From VAZQ01 sp963827585 (GTDB lineage Bacteria > Pseudomonadota > Alphaproteobacteria > Rhizobiales > Xanthobacteraceae): 64,000 nt of DNA. Positions 35,706-44,492 of the stretch are shown in pieces (the stretch's first letter is position 1; each line of letters starts with the position of its first letter). The notes below the pieces were generated by a model that was not told the origin of the DNA, ran no database searches, and was given only the letters and a program-made list of their open reading frames with translations. The position numbers and the translations under genes were made by a program. The stretch is taken from contig CAWHCK010000033.1 of the NCBI GenBank assembly GCA_963827585.1, positions 124,001-188,000 on the forward strand. The letters are read 5' to 3'.

Positions 35706-36065
35706 CTAGGCAACTTCGTCGCAATCGATCAATTGGTCACGGATGCGTACCACATGAGTTTGCTGTTTCAAGATGTCGGCGGCTTCCGCGCATTCGGCCT
35801 TGACCGAGGCCGTGAAGCAATAACCACGCCCCGAAACATTGACTATGAAACGGTTGCCGTCCACCCCATCCCCAAGGGCCCGACGCAGGGCGGTAATGTG
35901 GACGGTAAGGTTGGCAGGTACCACGAATATTCCTGGCCAAACCCGAGCCATCAACTCGTTCTTGCTGATCAGCTGGCCCGGCCGTTCGGTCAAGGCGACC
36001 AGAATATCGAAGGCGCGACTGCCAAGTCGAACCTGTTCGTCGCCACGAATGCGACATGCCGGCAT
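35706..36065 (-). pseudogene. Winged-helix (OmpR/CadC-like) DNA-binding domain fragment
   Basis: 119 residues. RGDEQVRLGSRAFDILVALTERPGQLISKNELMARVWPGIFVVPANLTVHITALRRALGDGVDGNRFIVNVSGRGYCFTASV is the Trans_reg_C winged helix seen in large sensor/ATPase regulators of Bradyrhizobium relatives. The usual N-terminal strand (GPFRL...) is missing and the long C-terminal module ends ~30 residues after the domain. Either a truncated regulator or a minimal DNA-binding protein that still competes for sites. Confidence 0.7.
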
Positions 36066-36163
36066 GGCTCGTTGAGCTTCCGCACCGCCTTTACAAACCG
36101 CGTCATGTCATGCGCCGGCTGGTTGGCGTGGCTCGGCGGAGGGTCAATCTTTTTTCCGAGGGA

Positions 36164-36493
36164 CTAGTTTCGCCGGGGGCCTTCGTCCTCAATGAAGGCA
36201 ACTCCAGCTTCGGCCCCTTCCGCCGGATCATACTTGGCGATAACCGCCTCAGCGCGTTCGCGCCATGGCCCCGCTCGGGGGAACGGTCTTCCCAGGAACT
36301 CGACATCCTGGAGCAGATAACGGAGGAGTTCGGACCTAGTCTTGCACGTGGGCTTCCCATTCTTCGATGCTGCATCCTCAGCCATGTAGGCAAGCCGCAG
36401 GTCGATTAGCTCGGCCTCCAGCGGCGATACCCGAAGATGGATACTGACCAGAGGTTGCTCGGGCCTTCCTCGGCCTCTCTTAGCCTCGCTCAT
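36164..36493 (-). CDS. Small ribbon-helix-helix-like protein of unknown function
   Basis: 109 residues from ATG 36493: a basic Gly/Arg start (SEAKRGRGRPEQ), a possible beta strand PLVSIHLRVSPLE and helix AELIDLRLAYMAEDAAS, then KTRSELLRYLLQDVEFLGRPF. The strand-helix-helix order and basic lead suggest a ribbon-helix-helix DNA binder, but the match is loose. Upstream, a hairpin (36542-36589) separates it from a 34-residue hydrophobic peptide gene in the same direction. Confidence 0.5.
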   Translation of the reverse strand: MSEAKRGRGRPEQPLVSIHLRVSPLEAELIDLRLAYMAEDAASKNGKPTCKTRSELLRYLLQDVEFLGRPFPRAGPWRERAEAVIAKYDPAEGAEAGVAFIEDEGPRRN

Positions 36494-36541
36494 CCGGGTC
36501 TATTCCAGTGCCAATAATTTAGGGGCCGAAGAGCAGTTCGA

Positions 36542-36589
36542 CCGAGGAGAACCCCGCCGGAGGGGTTCCAGCGGGGTTCAGAACCTCGG
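36542..36589 (-). other. nested hairpin with CCCCTCC loop in the leader of the small gene
   Basis: An inner perfect nine-base stem (GAACCCCGC at 36549-36557, GCGGGGTTC at 36571-36579) is enclosed by an outer stem CCGAGG (36542-36547) and CCTCGG (36584-36589). On the minus strand the loop shows CCCCTCC. A similar hairpin with the same loop lies at 59658-59690, again just upstream of a small minus-strand gene. No T-tract follows, so it is not a plain terminator. Confidence 0.55.
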
Positions 36590-36632
36590 TACGGGGGTTG
36601 TCGGGGAGGACCGAGGTTCACTACCGGAGTTC

Positions 36633-36737
36633 TCAAGAAAGTGACCCCGCATTTTCTAACTGGTTCCACATCAAGGGGACGACCAACGGCGTCGCAAGCG
36701 CGACCGCAACAACCACGAAAGCCAAGAGACTGAGCAT
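36633..36737 (-). CDS. 34-residue single-span membrane peptide
   Basis: ATG at 36737 is preceded by the strong ribosome-binding site AAGGAGG seven bases upstream. The product MLSLLAFVVVAVALATPLVVP continues LMWNQLENAGSLS: one membrane helix with a short polar tail. The quality of the binding site and clean hydrophobic profile support translation; no family is recognised. Possibly a membrane-acting micropeptide. Confidence 0.5.
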   Translation of the reverse strand: MLSLLAFVVVAVALATPLVVPLMWNQLENAGSLS

Positions 36738-36930
36738 CAGGGCCTCCTTCGGGTTGAGGAAAACTCTTGATGCTCAACGATGCCCGCTGGCCGCCTCTAT
36801 GACTGTGATGGCCGTCACGAATTGTGCGTTTGCGCCGGTTTTGTCGATGCGCTGTCGAACGTCACGCCACGAGAGCCCGACTGACAGGCCAGGATGTGAG
36901 AACACATCCATTAACAACTCGGAGAGTCCC

Positions 36931-37170
36931 ATGATCCGCAAGACGATTTTCGCTGTCGCCACCGTCGCCGCCATCGGCGCTACCGCGCTCGTCCCCACCG
37001 ACGCTTCCGCCGGTGGCGGGGGCAAGGGTGGCGGCCATCATGGCCACTGGGGCCATGGCCACTGGGGTCGCCACTTCGGCATCGTCGTGATCGGATCCCA
37101 GCTGCTGGCGGTGGGTCCCAGGCCTTGGGAAAGTGTACGTTTGCTACTAATCGACCGCTCTTGGAAGTGA
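36931..37170 (+). CDS. Small secreted Gly/His-rich protein
   Basis: 79 residues, signal peptide RKTIFAVATVAAIGATALVPTDASA, then GGGGKGGGHHGHWGHGHWGRHFG, a possible metal-binding stretch. CGGAGAG precedes the ATG. Similar short Gly/His/Trp proteins are frequent in Bradyrhizobium relatives and usually end with a Cys-containing CYVRR tail; here the tail reads IVVIGSQLLAVGPRPWESVRLLLIDRSWK, perhaps after a frameshift. A terminator follows. Confidence 0.65.
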   Translation: MIRKTIFAVATVAAIGATALVPTDASAGGGGKGGGHHGHWGHGHWGRHFGIVVIGSQLLAVGPRPWESVRLLLIDRSWK

Positions 37171-37179
37171 CCTTTGGCA

Positions 37180-37210
37180 GAACGCGCTCACCTGGTGGGC
37201 GCGTTCTTTC
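37180..37210 (+). terminator. rho-independent terminator
   Basis: GAACGCGC (37180-37187) pairs with GCGCGTTC (37199-37206) and runs into TTTC. It lies ten bases after the stop of the Gly/His-rich protein. Confidence 0.7.
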
Positions 37211-37260
37211 GCATCGGCCAACACCCCGATTGCGAGGTTGTCCCATTTTCGGGCTGAACG

Positions 37261-37380
37261 GCGCGTGAGACCCTAGCGCTGCTCCGAGGCAAAGCGGCAC
37301 CAACGGCGCGCGGGGTCAACATGGTTCGCGATGGCGAGTGGACCGCGGTGCAGGTGGCCGACATCCTGCGACGAGCTTAG
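37261..37380 (+). pseudogene. C-terminal remnant of a serine recombinase
   Basis: The frame reads TARETLALLRGKAAPTARGVNMVRDGEWTAVQVADILRRA and ends at TAG 37378-37380. The part ARGxxxxRxGEWTAVQVADILRR is the usual C-terminal end of large serine recombinases in this group (normally ALNARGIPTARGGEWTAVQV). An in-frame stop lies just upstream and no catalytic domain is present. Confidence 0.6.
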
Positions 37381-37428
37381 GCACGGTGCCGCGTCTGCGC
37401 CCGCACCCGTGATCGACCCCCCAGCCCT

Positions 37429-37806
37429 TTAGATACCGCCCTTGGGCCGCACGAAGCACCTGATGGTGCCGGCAAACACGAACAGAAAGGCTTCGCCGTT
37501 CGGAGCATACTCCTGGAGGATTGTCTCTGACGGGATCGGCATCCAAGACTTGTATAGCCAAGCGTACCATCGATCCTCGGGATATGGCCCGCCCGTATTC
37601 TCAACTTTGAATTTCGTCTTGACGATATCAGCCTGGCCGCAACAGGACTGGTTGACGCCGACATCGTCGAGGTCGAGAGTGGCGTCGGGACGCCTGAGAC
37701 TTTCTAGCCAATGTTGGTGCGGTCCGTCGTGCGCAAGTCCTGCCGATTGAAGGACAAGACAGATCGCTGCGGCCATGGCTGCACGGAAGCTAGCTTGCGA
37801 TGGCAT
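37429..37806 (-). CDS. Secreted conserved protein of unknown function with CC motif
   Basis: 125 residues from ATG 37806 with GAGGGG before it. Signal peptide QASFRAAMAAAICLVLQSAGLAHD. The mature part HWLESLRRPDATLDLDDVGVNQSCCGQADIVKTKFKVENTGGPYPEDRWYAWLYKSWMPIPSETILQEYAPNGEAFLFVFAGTIRCFVRPKGGI resembles a family widespread in Bradyrhizobium relatives, with a constant SCCG motif near the start and a CFVRPKGG end. Possibly metal- or copper-related because of the paired cysteines, but that is a guess. Confidence 0.75.
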   Translation of the reverse strand: MPSQASFRAAMAAAICLVLQSAGLAHDGPHQHWLESLRRPDATLDLDDVGVNQSCCGQADIVKTKFKVENTGGPYPEDRWYAWLYKSWMPIPSETILQEYAPNGEAFLFVFAGTIRCFVRPKGGI

Positions 37807-37930
37807 GGATGACCCCTCGTTTAGTGATGAGACCACTCTTTTTGTGATCGCAGTGTATGCCCGTGCAACTTCGGCGGGGTGTGATCTGCGTCACAGGCGG
37901 GGGTTTGCTTCGCCGGCTTCTGCGGCGGGC

Positions 37931-38131
37931 CTAATTCGCCTTCCCGCCCTGTCGAAAGAACTTAGCTGCCTCAAGCATCCCTTCGTGAAGCTCCTCGGTG
38001 CGGTGAAGAGCGTTCTGGGCACATCCCTGACACAGGAAGATGCGCTCCAGCTCTGTTGGGAAGCTCAGCATCGCTTGCTCGCCGCACTTGATGCATGTCT
38101 TGCCAATGAGGACTTCCGTAATCTCGCTCAT
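37931..38131 (-). CDS. Small zinc-ribbon-like protein
   Basis: 66 residues from ATG 38131: MSEITEVLIGKTCIKCGEQAMLSFPTELERIFLCQGCAQNALHRTEELHEGMLEAAKFFRQGGKAN. Two CxxC pairs ~20 residues apart form a probable zinc knuckle, followed by a helix. No function is known; such proteins may bind nucleic acid or protein partners. Confidence 0.6.
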   Translation of the reverse strand: MSEITEVLIGKTCIKCGEQAMLSFPTELERIFLCQGCAQNALHRTEELHEGMLEAAKFFRQGGKAN

Positions 38132-38317
38132 GGCGCATCCTGCCAATTGCGTGCGCGCTGCAAGTCCACCGTCAGTATGTCGCGGGGGCAACCCCCAAAT
38201 GGGAGGTGTGGACTCTTGCAAGCTGCCGCTCGACCGGCTGCTCGCGCTGGCCGATGGGGGAATCGAATGTCTGCACATGGCACAAGCTGCCGAACTGGGG
38301 TGTCCGCACGTCGGTCC

Positions 38318-38545
38318 CTATCGGGGGTAAAGCGGAGGTCCTTTGTCCGCATGGAGCCTTGCCGGGTTTGACCCCAAGCTGACTCCGATGGCCTCGCCAG
38401 CAGCGGATGGAGAGCCGGGGTCGATACGAAATAGCGTCTTAAGGATGCCAGCGGGCCATAGGCCGTAGGCGACGGTCGCAAAGAAAAGCCCCGCGTTGGC
38501 GAGGCTGAGTACTAGGGAGGAACCGTCGAACATGAGAAACCGCAC
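38318..38545 (-). CDS. Possible small membrane protein
   Basis: 75 residues (or 71 from ATG 38533): one hydrophobic span, SSLVLSLANAGLFFATVAYGLWPAGIL, then KTLFRIDPGSPSAAGEAIGVSLGSNPARLH. No ribosome-binding site stands out. It may be chance; kept at low confidence because the hydrophobic profile is clean. Confidence 0.3.
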   Translation of the reverse strand: MRFLMFDGSSLVLSLANAGLFFATVAYGLWPAGILKTLFRIDPGSPSAAGEAIGVSLGSNPARLHADKGPPLYPR

Positions 38546-38891
38546 ATGCGGTCTCGATCGACGGGCAGGGGCGTAGCTCTGCCGTTATGTTCGCGATGTG
38601 ATGGCGATCACAGGAATGCGCTTCTTTACTGCATGTCTGGTGCCGAAGATCCCCGATGTCCGGCGAAGTACAACGATGGCAGCTATGATGGTCGCTGTTG
38701 GGGGATGAGCGGACCAGACGCGGACATCGCCCCAGGGCCGAGTTTCACCCAACTGCGACATACGCGGCTTTGGATTGTTGCTGCGCAAACTGACTTTGAC
38801 CCTCATTCCGTTACTCGTATTTCCTTGGTGTAATCGGCCAGCCGATCTGGTCCGCCGACGGGTTGCCGTCATCGCCGCCGGAAATACCATG
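38546..38891. other. intergenic, nothing recognised
   Basis: 346 bases. Open frames here have no family resemblance and no good start signals. Confidence 0.5.
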
Positions 38892-39590
38892 TCAGCCTGC
38901 GGGGCCCGTGGCGGCGCGGGAGACCGGCCTGATGTGCGCGAACATGCTGCGGGCGTTCCAGGTTGGGAAAGCTCTTACCAGCGACGGCGGGCCGTCGAGT
39001 TGGATGCGGCCCTCGCCGGTGGCTTGGGCCCAGGAGAGCTGGCCGGCGTGCCATTTGACGAAGGCTTCGGCTTCCGCCGTGATGTAGAGGTCCTCGTCGA
39101 AGCCGGGGTCCGTCTTGCAGATCTCGGTGTCTCCGAGCTCGATGAGTAGCCAATAGCGCTCACGGCGCGGCCGGCCGGTGAAGTCGAAACGGATGACGAC
39201 GCGTCGATCCGGGAGCCGGTCTCGGCGGAGCGCGTGGCACATCGACCACAGGGCCACAAAGGGGTCGAGATTCTCGGGGGCGATCTCGAGCCAACGCGCA
39301 CCCCACTCGCCGAGCGACTGGCAGACCGTGAAGAGGTCGCGGCCCGCAGACGTGAGCTTGTAGTGATGCCCGCGCCCGTCGGGCTTGGGTGGCGACTCGA
39401 CGACACCGAGCCGTTCGAGCTGCTTGAGCCGCTCTGAGAGCAGGGTACGGGAGAGTCCGGGCGCGCCCTCCAGGATCTCACTGAAGTTTCCGCAGCCAAG
39501 GTACAGGTTGCGAATGATCAGCGGTGTCCAGCGCTCAGCGAAGATCTCGGCGCCCCGAGCGATGGGACAGTATTGGCCGTACGTCCTCAT
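38892..39590 (-). CDS. HxlR-family transcriptional regulator with C-terminal SCP2-like domain
   Basis: 232 residues from ATG 39590. The winged helix is YGQYCPIARGAEIFAERWTPLIIRNLYLGCGNFSEILEGAPGLSRTLLSERLKQLERLGVVESPPKPDGRGHHYKLTSAGRDLF, a textbook HxlR domain with the conserved Cys near the start. The C-terminal ~110 residues look like the sterol-carrier-like domain attached to some HxlR proteins. It diverges from a flavin oxidoreductase with 106 bp between starts, so that gene is the likely target. Actinobacterial genomes carry similar regulators; transfer is possible. Confidence 0.88.
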   Translation of the reverse strand: MRTYGQYCPIARGAEIFAERWTPLIIRNLYLGCGNFSEILEGAPGLSRTLLSERLKQLERLGVVESPPKPDGRGHHYKLTSAGRDLFTVCQSLGEWGARWLEIAPENLDPFVALWSMCHALRRDRLPDRRVVIRFDFTGRPRRERYWLLIELGDTEICKTDPGFDEDLYITAEAEAFVKWHAGQLSWAQATGEGRIQLDGPPSLVRAFPTWNARSMFAHIRPVSRAATGPAG

Positions 39591-39696
39591 AACGGCAGTG
39601 TTGCGCACCCGCCTTCGGTTGTGGAGTCCAGATTCTTGACTATACGGCCGCGGTCCGCCGTGGTCCGCTGTGGCCTCTCGAAGAGAGGAGGACACG

Positions 39697-41154
39697 ATGA
39701 CGACACCGACGCCTGCGGAAGTCGGCCACGGGAGCAAGGAGCCAACCGTCGTGGAGATCGGCGGGTTCCGAGGCCGGCTAATCAGTGCCGACCACGCCGA
39801 CTACGACATCGCCCGTGCAGTCTGGAACGGTGCCATCGACCGGCGTCCACACCTGATCGCCCGATGCATCGGGACCGCCGACGTGGTCGCGGCCGTGCGT
39901 TTCGCCCGCGACCACGATCTGGAGATCGCCATACGGGGCGGAGGCCACAACGTGGCGGGCACCGCCATTTGCGACGACGGGATTGTCATCGACCTCTCTG
40001 CGATGCGGGCCGTGCGGGTCGATCCCGGCGACCGTAGGGCCTGGGTGCAAGGTGGTGCGCTGTGGGGTGACGTCGACCACGAGACGCAGGCGCACGGTCT
40101 GGCTACCACCGGCGGAATCGTGAGCCACACCGGAGTCGCCGGGCTGACCCTCGGCGGTGGCGTCGGCTGGCTGATGCGCAAGCACGGCCTCACGGTCGAC
40201 AACCTCCTCGCCGTCGACGTCGTAACGGCCGACGGCGAGCTGCTGCGGGCGTCCGAGGACGAGCACCCCGACCTGTTCTGGGCGTTGCGAGGCGGCGGCG
40301 GCAACTTCGGCGTGGTCACCTCGTTCGAGTTCCGCCTCCACTCCGTCGGGCCCACCGTCCTGGCCGGGCCCATCCTCTGGGACGCGACCGACGCCGGGGA
40401 GGTCCTCCGCTTCTACCGCGACTTCGTCCGCGACGCTCCCGACGAGCTCGGCACGGTCGTGAGGTTCGGCGCCGCGCCGCCGCTACCGGTCATCCCCGAG
40501 GATCTGCACTGGCGCCCGGTGGTGATGGTCGGTGCCTGCTACGCCGGGCCGATCGAGGACGGTGAGCGGGTGCTCCACCCGCTCCGCGCATCCCGGCCTC
40601 CCCTCCTCGACCTCGTCGGGCCCGCGCCGTACGTCGGATTCCAGAGCGCGCTCAACTCGACCGTCGTCCACGGTTGGAACTACTACTGGAAGTCCACCCA
40701 CCTCCCCGAGCTCCGCGACGACCTCATCGACGTGATCACCGAGCACGCGTTCTCCTGCTCGTCGCCGCGGTCGTACGCGGCGATGTTCCATCTGAACGGG
40801 GCGGTGAGCCGAGTGGCCGAGGGCGGGACGGCGTTCGGGAACCGGCAGGCGTCGCACGCAATCACCCTCGATGGTGTGTGGCGGCCCGGCGAGGACTTCG
40901 GCGACCGGGACACCGCCTGGGCGAGGGGGTTCTTCGCCGCCCTCGGCCGTTTCCGCGAAGGCGTCTACGTCAACTTCCTCGGCGGCGACGAAGACCCCGA
41001 CCGGGTCCGCGAGGCGTACGGCGACTCCGTCTACGACCGGCTGGTGGACGTGAAGACCACGTACGACCCCGACAACGTCTTCCACCACAACCAGAACATC
41101 CGCCCCGGCACCGGCACGCGCATCAGCGGGACCTCTAGGGCGCATCCTCATTAA
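39697..41154 (+). CDS. FAD-binding (BBE-type) oxidoreductase
   Basis: 485 residues from ATG 39697 behind AGAGAGGAGG. The PCMH-type FAD domain has HLIARCIGTADVVAAVRFARDHDLEIAIRGGGHNVAGTAICDDGIVIDLSAM; the His of GGGHNVAG is the usual site of covalent flavin attachment. VSHTGVAGLTLGGGVGWLMRKHGLTVDNLLAVDVVTADGE and FWALRGGGGNFGVVTSFEF follow. The C-terminal berberine-bridge segment ends YDPDNVFHHNQNI, diagnostic for the family. It oxidises an alcohol, sugar or amine with O2; substrate unknown. Codon usage and style look actinobacterial. Paired with the divergent HxlR gene. Confidence 0.92.
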   Translation: MTTPTPAEVGHGSKEPTVVEIGGFRGRLISADHADYDIARAVWNGAIDRRPHLIARCIGTADVVAAVRFARDHDLEIAIRGGGHNVAGTAICDDGIVIDLSAMRAVRVDPGDRRAWVQGGALWGDVDHETQAHGLATTGGIVSHTGVAGLTLGGGVGWLMRKHGLTVDNLLAVDVVTADGELLRASEDEHPDLFWALRGGGGNFGVVTSFEFRLHSVGPTVLAGPILWDATDAGEVLRFYRDFVRDAPDELGTVVRFGAAPPLPVIPEDLHWRPVVMVGACYAGPIEDGERVLHPLRASRPPLLDLVGPAPYVGFQSALNSTVVHGWNYYWKSTHLPELRDDLIDVITEHAFSCSSPRSYAAMFHLNGAVSRVAEGGTAFGNRQASHAITLDGVWRPGEDFGDRDTAWARGFFAALGRFREGVYVNFLGGDEDPDRVREAYGDSVYDRLVDVKTTYDPDNVFHHNQNIRPGTGTRISGTSRAHPH

Positions 41155-41625
41155 CGCACAGATGTCGGGAGGGCGCCGCAGAATCCGTTGCGAGCGCTCG
41201 CCGGGCGGGATTTCGGGAGGAGGAGGAGGCGCCGAGTACGCGTACACAGCGCGGGGGGCGCTCAGTAAATGAGCGTCCCTACCGCGATCTTTACACACTC
41301 AGATTGCCGCGCTTGCTCACGGCAGGTTGTGGCACTTTTGCGACGTCCACCGATATCCGCCATGCGGCCGCTATCGACAATAGCACGAACAACATCGGGC
41401 TATTCGCGCACAGAACCAGCGCGTAGATGCTGAGGCCCTCCAAAGCGATCGATCGAGTATCCCGCGACAGGCGCCACCCAGCGCGGTCAGAGGGTTCTGC
41501 GCGCTGGTGCAGTTGACGCCCTTCTGCTACAGGCGCATGACGACATTACGCCCCTCCTACGGCATCAGTGACCTCGCCGACGGATACATTTGGTAAGCGA
41601 GAATCGCTGCGCCGACATCGAGACA
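41155..41625. other. intergenic with a decayed membrane-protein tail
   Basis: Only the minus-strand remnant at 41291-41449 is recognisable. The rest, including a purine-rich GGGAGGAGGAGG stretch at ~41216, shows no gene. Confidence 0.4.
41291..41449 (-). pseudogene. possible remnant of an MFS (oxalate/formate antiporter-like) transporter
   Basis: The frame reads RSIALEGLSIYALVLCANSPMLFVLLSIAAAWRISVDVAKVPQPAVSKRGNLSV then TAA at 41291-41293. ALEGLSIYAL...NSPMLFVLL resembles a membrane span of OFA-family transporters joined abruptly to a soluble C-terminal tail. Upstream similarity is lost. Weakly supported. Confidence 0.35.
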
Positions 41626-42115
41626 TCAATTCGACCGAAGCGGGACGACTTTCTTTGGCAACGATGCCAAAAACAGCACGATACAAACACAAAGAAGGAC
41701 GATATCTTTGTACAAGAATTCCCCGGTAAGGTTCCACGCTATTGGGTCTGTGGATACGCTCCATTTGACGACACCGGGCGTCGAGAAGAAAAACGACCAC
41801 GTAATCGCAAACGTACCAATTCCCATCAATGAGCCGAGTGCCGATAAGAATCGGAATAAATGCGCCGGCAGCGAGAACAGCGGCTGTCGTTAACTCTATA
41901 ATGCCGAGCAGATAAGCTTCGCCTCTGATCCCGAAGATAGACAGCCACGAAACGAACGGACTGTTGGAAATGTATAATGCAATGCCGTGTGCGGACTGGG
42001 GCGTGAATTTCTGTATACCGAACGAAATAAAGATAAGAACCATCACCCATCGGAGAATGCCGAGCAGCCAGTACGAACCATGACCTTTTTCGGAAACATT
42101 AAAGTCTTTGATCAT
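41626..42115 (-). pseudogene. DUF417 (YkgB-like) membrane protein, one frameshift
   Basis: Starts MIKDFNVSEKGHGSYWLLGILRWVMVLIFISFGIQKFTPQSAHGIALYISNSPFVSWLSIFGIRGEAYLLGIIELTTAAVLAAGAFIPILIG. The frame is lost near 41826-41832; the next frame continues MGIGTFAITWSFFFSTPGVVKWSVSTDPIAWNLTGEFLYKDIVLLCVCIVLFLASL, the DUF417 second half. Corrected length ~163 residues with four spans. Related proteins respond to reactive chlorine or other stress in enterobacteria; the role here is unknown. The gene is less GC-rich than its surroundings, suggesting acquisition. Start could be 42130 instead. Confidence 0.75.
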
Positions 42116-42130
42116 GATGTCCTTTTCCAT

Positions 42131-42724
42131 CACGTCCCGTACCAGCGTAAATAGCCTGACGCGTTGCTCAACCTGCTGCAGCGCCATCGCTCGGGCATTC
42201 GACCTGATTTAACTTCGGGCATGTTTGCCCTTGAACGCTTCTCCGGTCCGAACGAGGCAGGCACTGATTTGTCCGATTTATGCATCAGATGCTCCTCTCC
42301 GTGGTCTCCGAACCGCCAAGACAAACTGGATCGGGTGCCAATCCGCCCCCCAGTTGTGTCCGAACACCCCCGACGTCGCGCTTAAGGAATCCCCTTAGTG
42401 TATAGCGGGCGACGGCGACCGTTTGCCCGATCTTGTCGCCACTATTTCCGAATTGCGGCATTGCCGACCTTCGCAATGCCGGGCGCGGTCGTCGTCCTCG
42501 AATGTCCGAGTAGGGTCATTCACGTCCCGAGCGCGAAGTCGGCATGACCGCTTCTCCCCCAATGAACGGACATAGCCAGCGGTGATCGGCTGGTCCGGGT
42601 CGTGGCAGATGCAGACCTTCATTGACGTCGCGATCGGGGGCGAAGTCGAACGCGGTTTGTGGCGGCTCTCATGACGAGTTCCCTCACCCGGGGCTCCGCA
42701 CCGCTGCATAACGGATGAGCGCGC
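42131..42724. other. intergenic, nothing recognised
   Basis: About 590 bases of mixed composition between the DUF417 gene and the nitrate-assimilation control region. No supported coding frame or RNA was found. Confidence 0.5.
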
Positions 42725-42843
42725 CGCACATACAATGTGCAGCCGTTGCCGCCTTCTCGGGTCTGGGCAGGTACCGGATCGTCCCTTCAAACGACTGAAA
42801 TCATTTCCGAAACCTCGCCCGCCCGCGGTGGCACACAACTTGA
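42725..42843 (+). promoter_or_regulatory. NtrC-like site and near-sigma-54 motif upstream of the nitrate genes
   Basis: GCAC-N7-GTGC at 42726-42740 fits the NtrC binding palindrome. About 100 bases downstream, TGGCAC at 42829-42834 followed after five bases by TTGA (42840-42843) matches the -24 box fully but has A for C in the -12 box. The arrangement is that of a nitrogen-regulated promoter. If used, the first start codon (42864) is very close, favouring the TTG at 42957. Confidence 0.4.
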
Positions 42844-42863
42844 AGAGCAAGCGGCATCCATCA

Positions 42864-44175
42864 ATGACGATGGCGAGCCGAGCGGCCGCCGCGAGCCTCG
42901 ACGACGAGCGCGGCGCGGCCCACCGCAGCGCATTCCGCGAGCGTGAGGAACCGCGATTGAGCGAAGCCCTCGTCGTGATTGGCAACGGCATGGCCGCGAC
43001 GCGTTTGGTCGAGGAGCTGGCCAGGCGTGCGCTCGGCCGCCATGCCGTCGCCGTGATCGGCGCCGAGCCGCGGCTCGCCTACAATCGGGTGCTGCTCTCG
43101 GCGCTGCTGGCGGACGAGGTCGGCTTCGCCGATATCGAGCTCAAGCCGGCGCGCTGGTGGCGCGACCGCGGCGTGACCCTGCGCTATGGCGCGCGCGCGA
43201 CCGCCGTCGATCCGATCGCGCGCACGGTGACGCTCGCGAGCGGCGCGCATCTCTCCTTCTCCAGGCTCGTGTTCGCGACCGGCTCGCAGCCGATCAAGCC
43301 CGCCATTCCCGGCATGGATTTGCCGGGCGTGCTCACCTTCCGCGACGTCGACGACGTCGACGCCATCGCGGCGACCGGCGCCGCCGGTGCGCGCGTCGTC
43401 GTCATCGGCGGCGGGCTTCTCGGCCTCGAGGCCGCCTATGGCCTCGCCAAGGCGGGCGCGCGCGTGACCGTGCTTCATCTGATGGACCGGCTCATGGAGC
43501 GCCAGCTCGACGCGCGTGCGGGCGCGCTGCTCAAGCGCGCGGTCGAAGCGCGCGGCATCGCGGTGCGCCTCGAAGCCGAGACCGCGCGCATCCTCGGCAA
43601 CGGCCGCGTCGAGGCGGTCGAGCTGCGCCGACGGCACGACGATTGCGGCCGACGCCGTGGTGGTCGCGGTCGGCATCCGCGCCAACGCCGAGCTCGCGCG
43701 CACGGCCGGGCTTGCCGTCAACCGCGGCATCGCGGTCGACGACCGTCTCGAGACCAGCGCGCCCGGCATTCACGCCATCGGAGAATGCGCCGAGCATCGC
43801 GGCTGCTGCTACGGGCTCCTCGAGCCCGCCTACGAGCAGGCGCAGGTGCTGGCGCGGCGGCTCGCCGGCGAGGACGCGAGCTATCCCGGCAGCGTGCTCG
43901 CCACCAATCTCAAAGTGTCCGGCGTGCATGTGTTCTCCGCGGGCGATTTTCTCGGCGCCACCGCCGGCGCCGAGGAGATCGTGCTCAGCGATCCCGGCAT
44001 CGGCGTCTACAAGAAGCTGGTCATCGCGCATGATCGTCTCATCGGCGCGGTGCTGTTCGGCGACACCGCCGACGGCCCCTGGTATCTCGAGCTCATCCGC
44101 GCGGGCGCATCGATCGCGCATGTGCGCGACGATCTCGCGTTCGGGCGCGCGCTCGCGACGCGTGAGGCGGCGTGA
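42864..44175 (+). pseudogene. FAD/NAD(P)-dependent electron-transfer subunit of assimilatory nitrate reductase (NirB-N-like), one frameshift
   Basis: SEALVVIGNGMAATRLVEELARRALGRHAVAVIGAEPRLAYNRVLLSALLADEVGFADIEL is the FAD-binding start of NasB/NirB-type proteins; VVVIGGGLLGLEAAYGLAKAGARVTVLHLMDRLMERQLD is the NAD(P) motif. The frame breaks at ~43628; the next frame resumes ADGTTIAADAVVVAVGIRANAELARTAGLAVNRGIAVDDRLETSAPGIHAIGECAEHRG and runs to 44175. Corrected length ~437 residues (start 42864, or TTG 42957). It passes electrons from NAD(P)H to the nitrate reductase encoded next. It lacks the sirohaem domains of true NirB. Confidence 0.82.
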
Positions 44176-44223
44176 GCGTGCGGCCATGAAGTTGATGTTC
44201 AACCACGCAACGAACTCGGTCTG

Positions 44224-44395
44224 CTCCCCTCCCCCTTGTGGGGAGGGGTTGGGGGTGGGGGTCCGTGTTGTTGGATGCAACTCGCGACGATGAGCTACCA
44301 ATTCGCAGCAGTCGGTGTTTGCGGACGCACCTTTCGCAACAACTACGACCCCCCTCCCCACCCCTCCCCCACAAGGGGGGAGGGAGCCGACCGAG
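44224..44395. repeat. inverted pair of CTCCCCTCCCCCTTGTGGGG-type repeats
   Basis: A unit at 44224-44261 and its inverse at 44348-44395 face each other across ~85 bases, between the two nitrate-reductase genes. Each is itself palindromic (CCCCTCCCC...GGGGAGGGG). This type is dispersed in Rhizobiales. Confidence 0.8.
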
Positions 44396-44492
44396 CAAGC
44401 GGCGCGGGAGCCGACCGAGATTGGGGCGCGGGAGTCGACCAACATCGCGGCGCCGGTGTTCACCAAGCTCAAGCGCAATGGGCCGCCCTCGC

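Noticed and set aside
42395..42991. 198-codon minus frame upstream of the nitrate genes
   Set aside because: Arg/Ser-rich, no ribosome-binding site, overlaps the control region and the FAD-subunit start.
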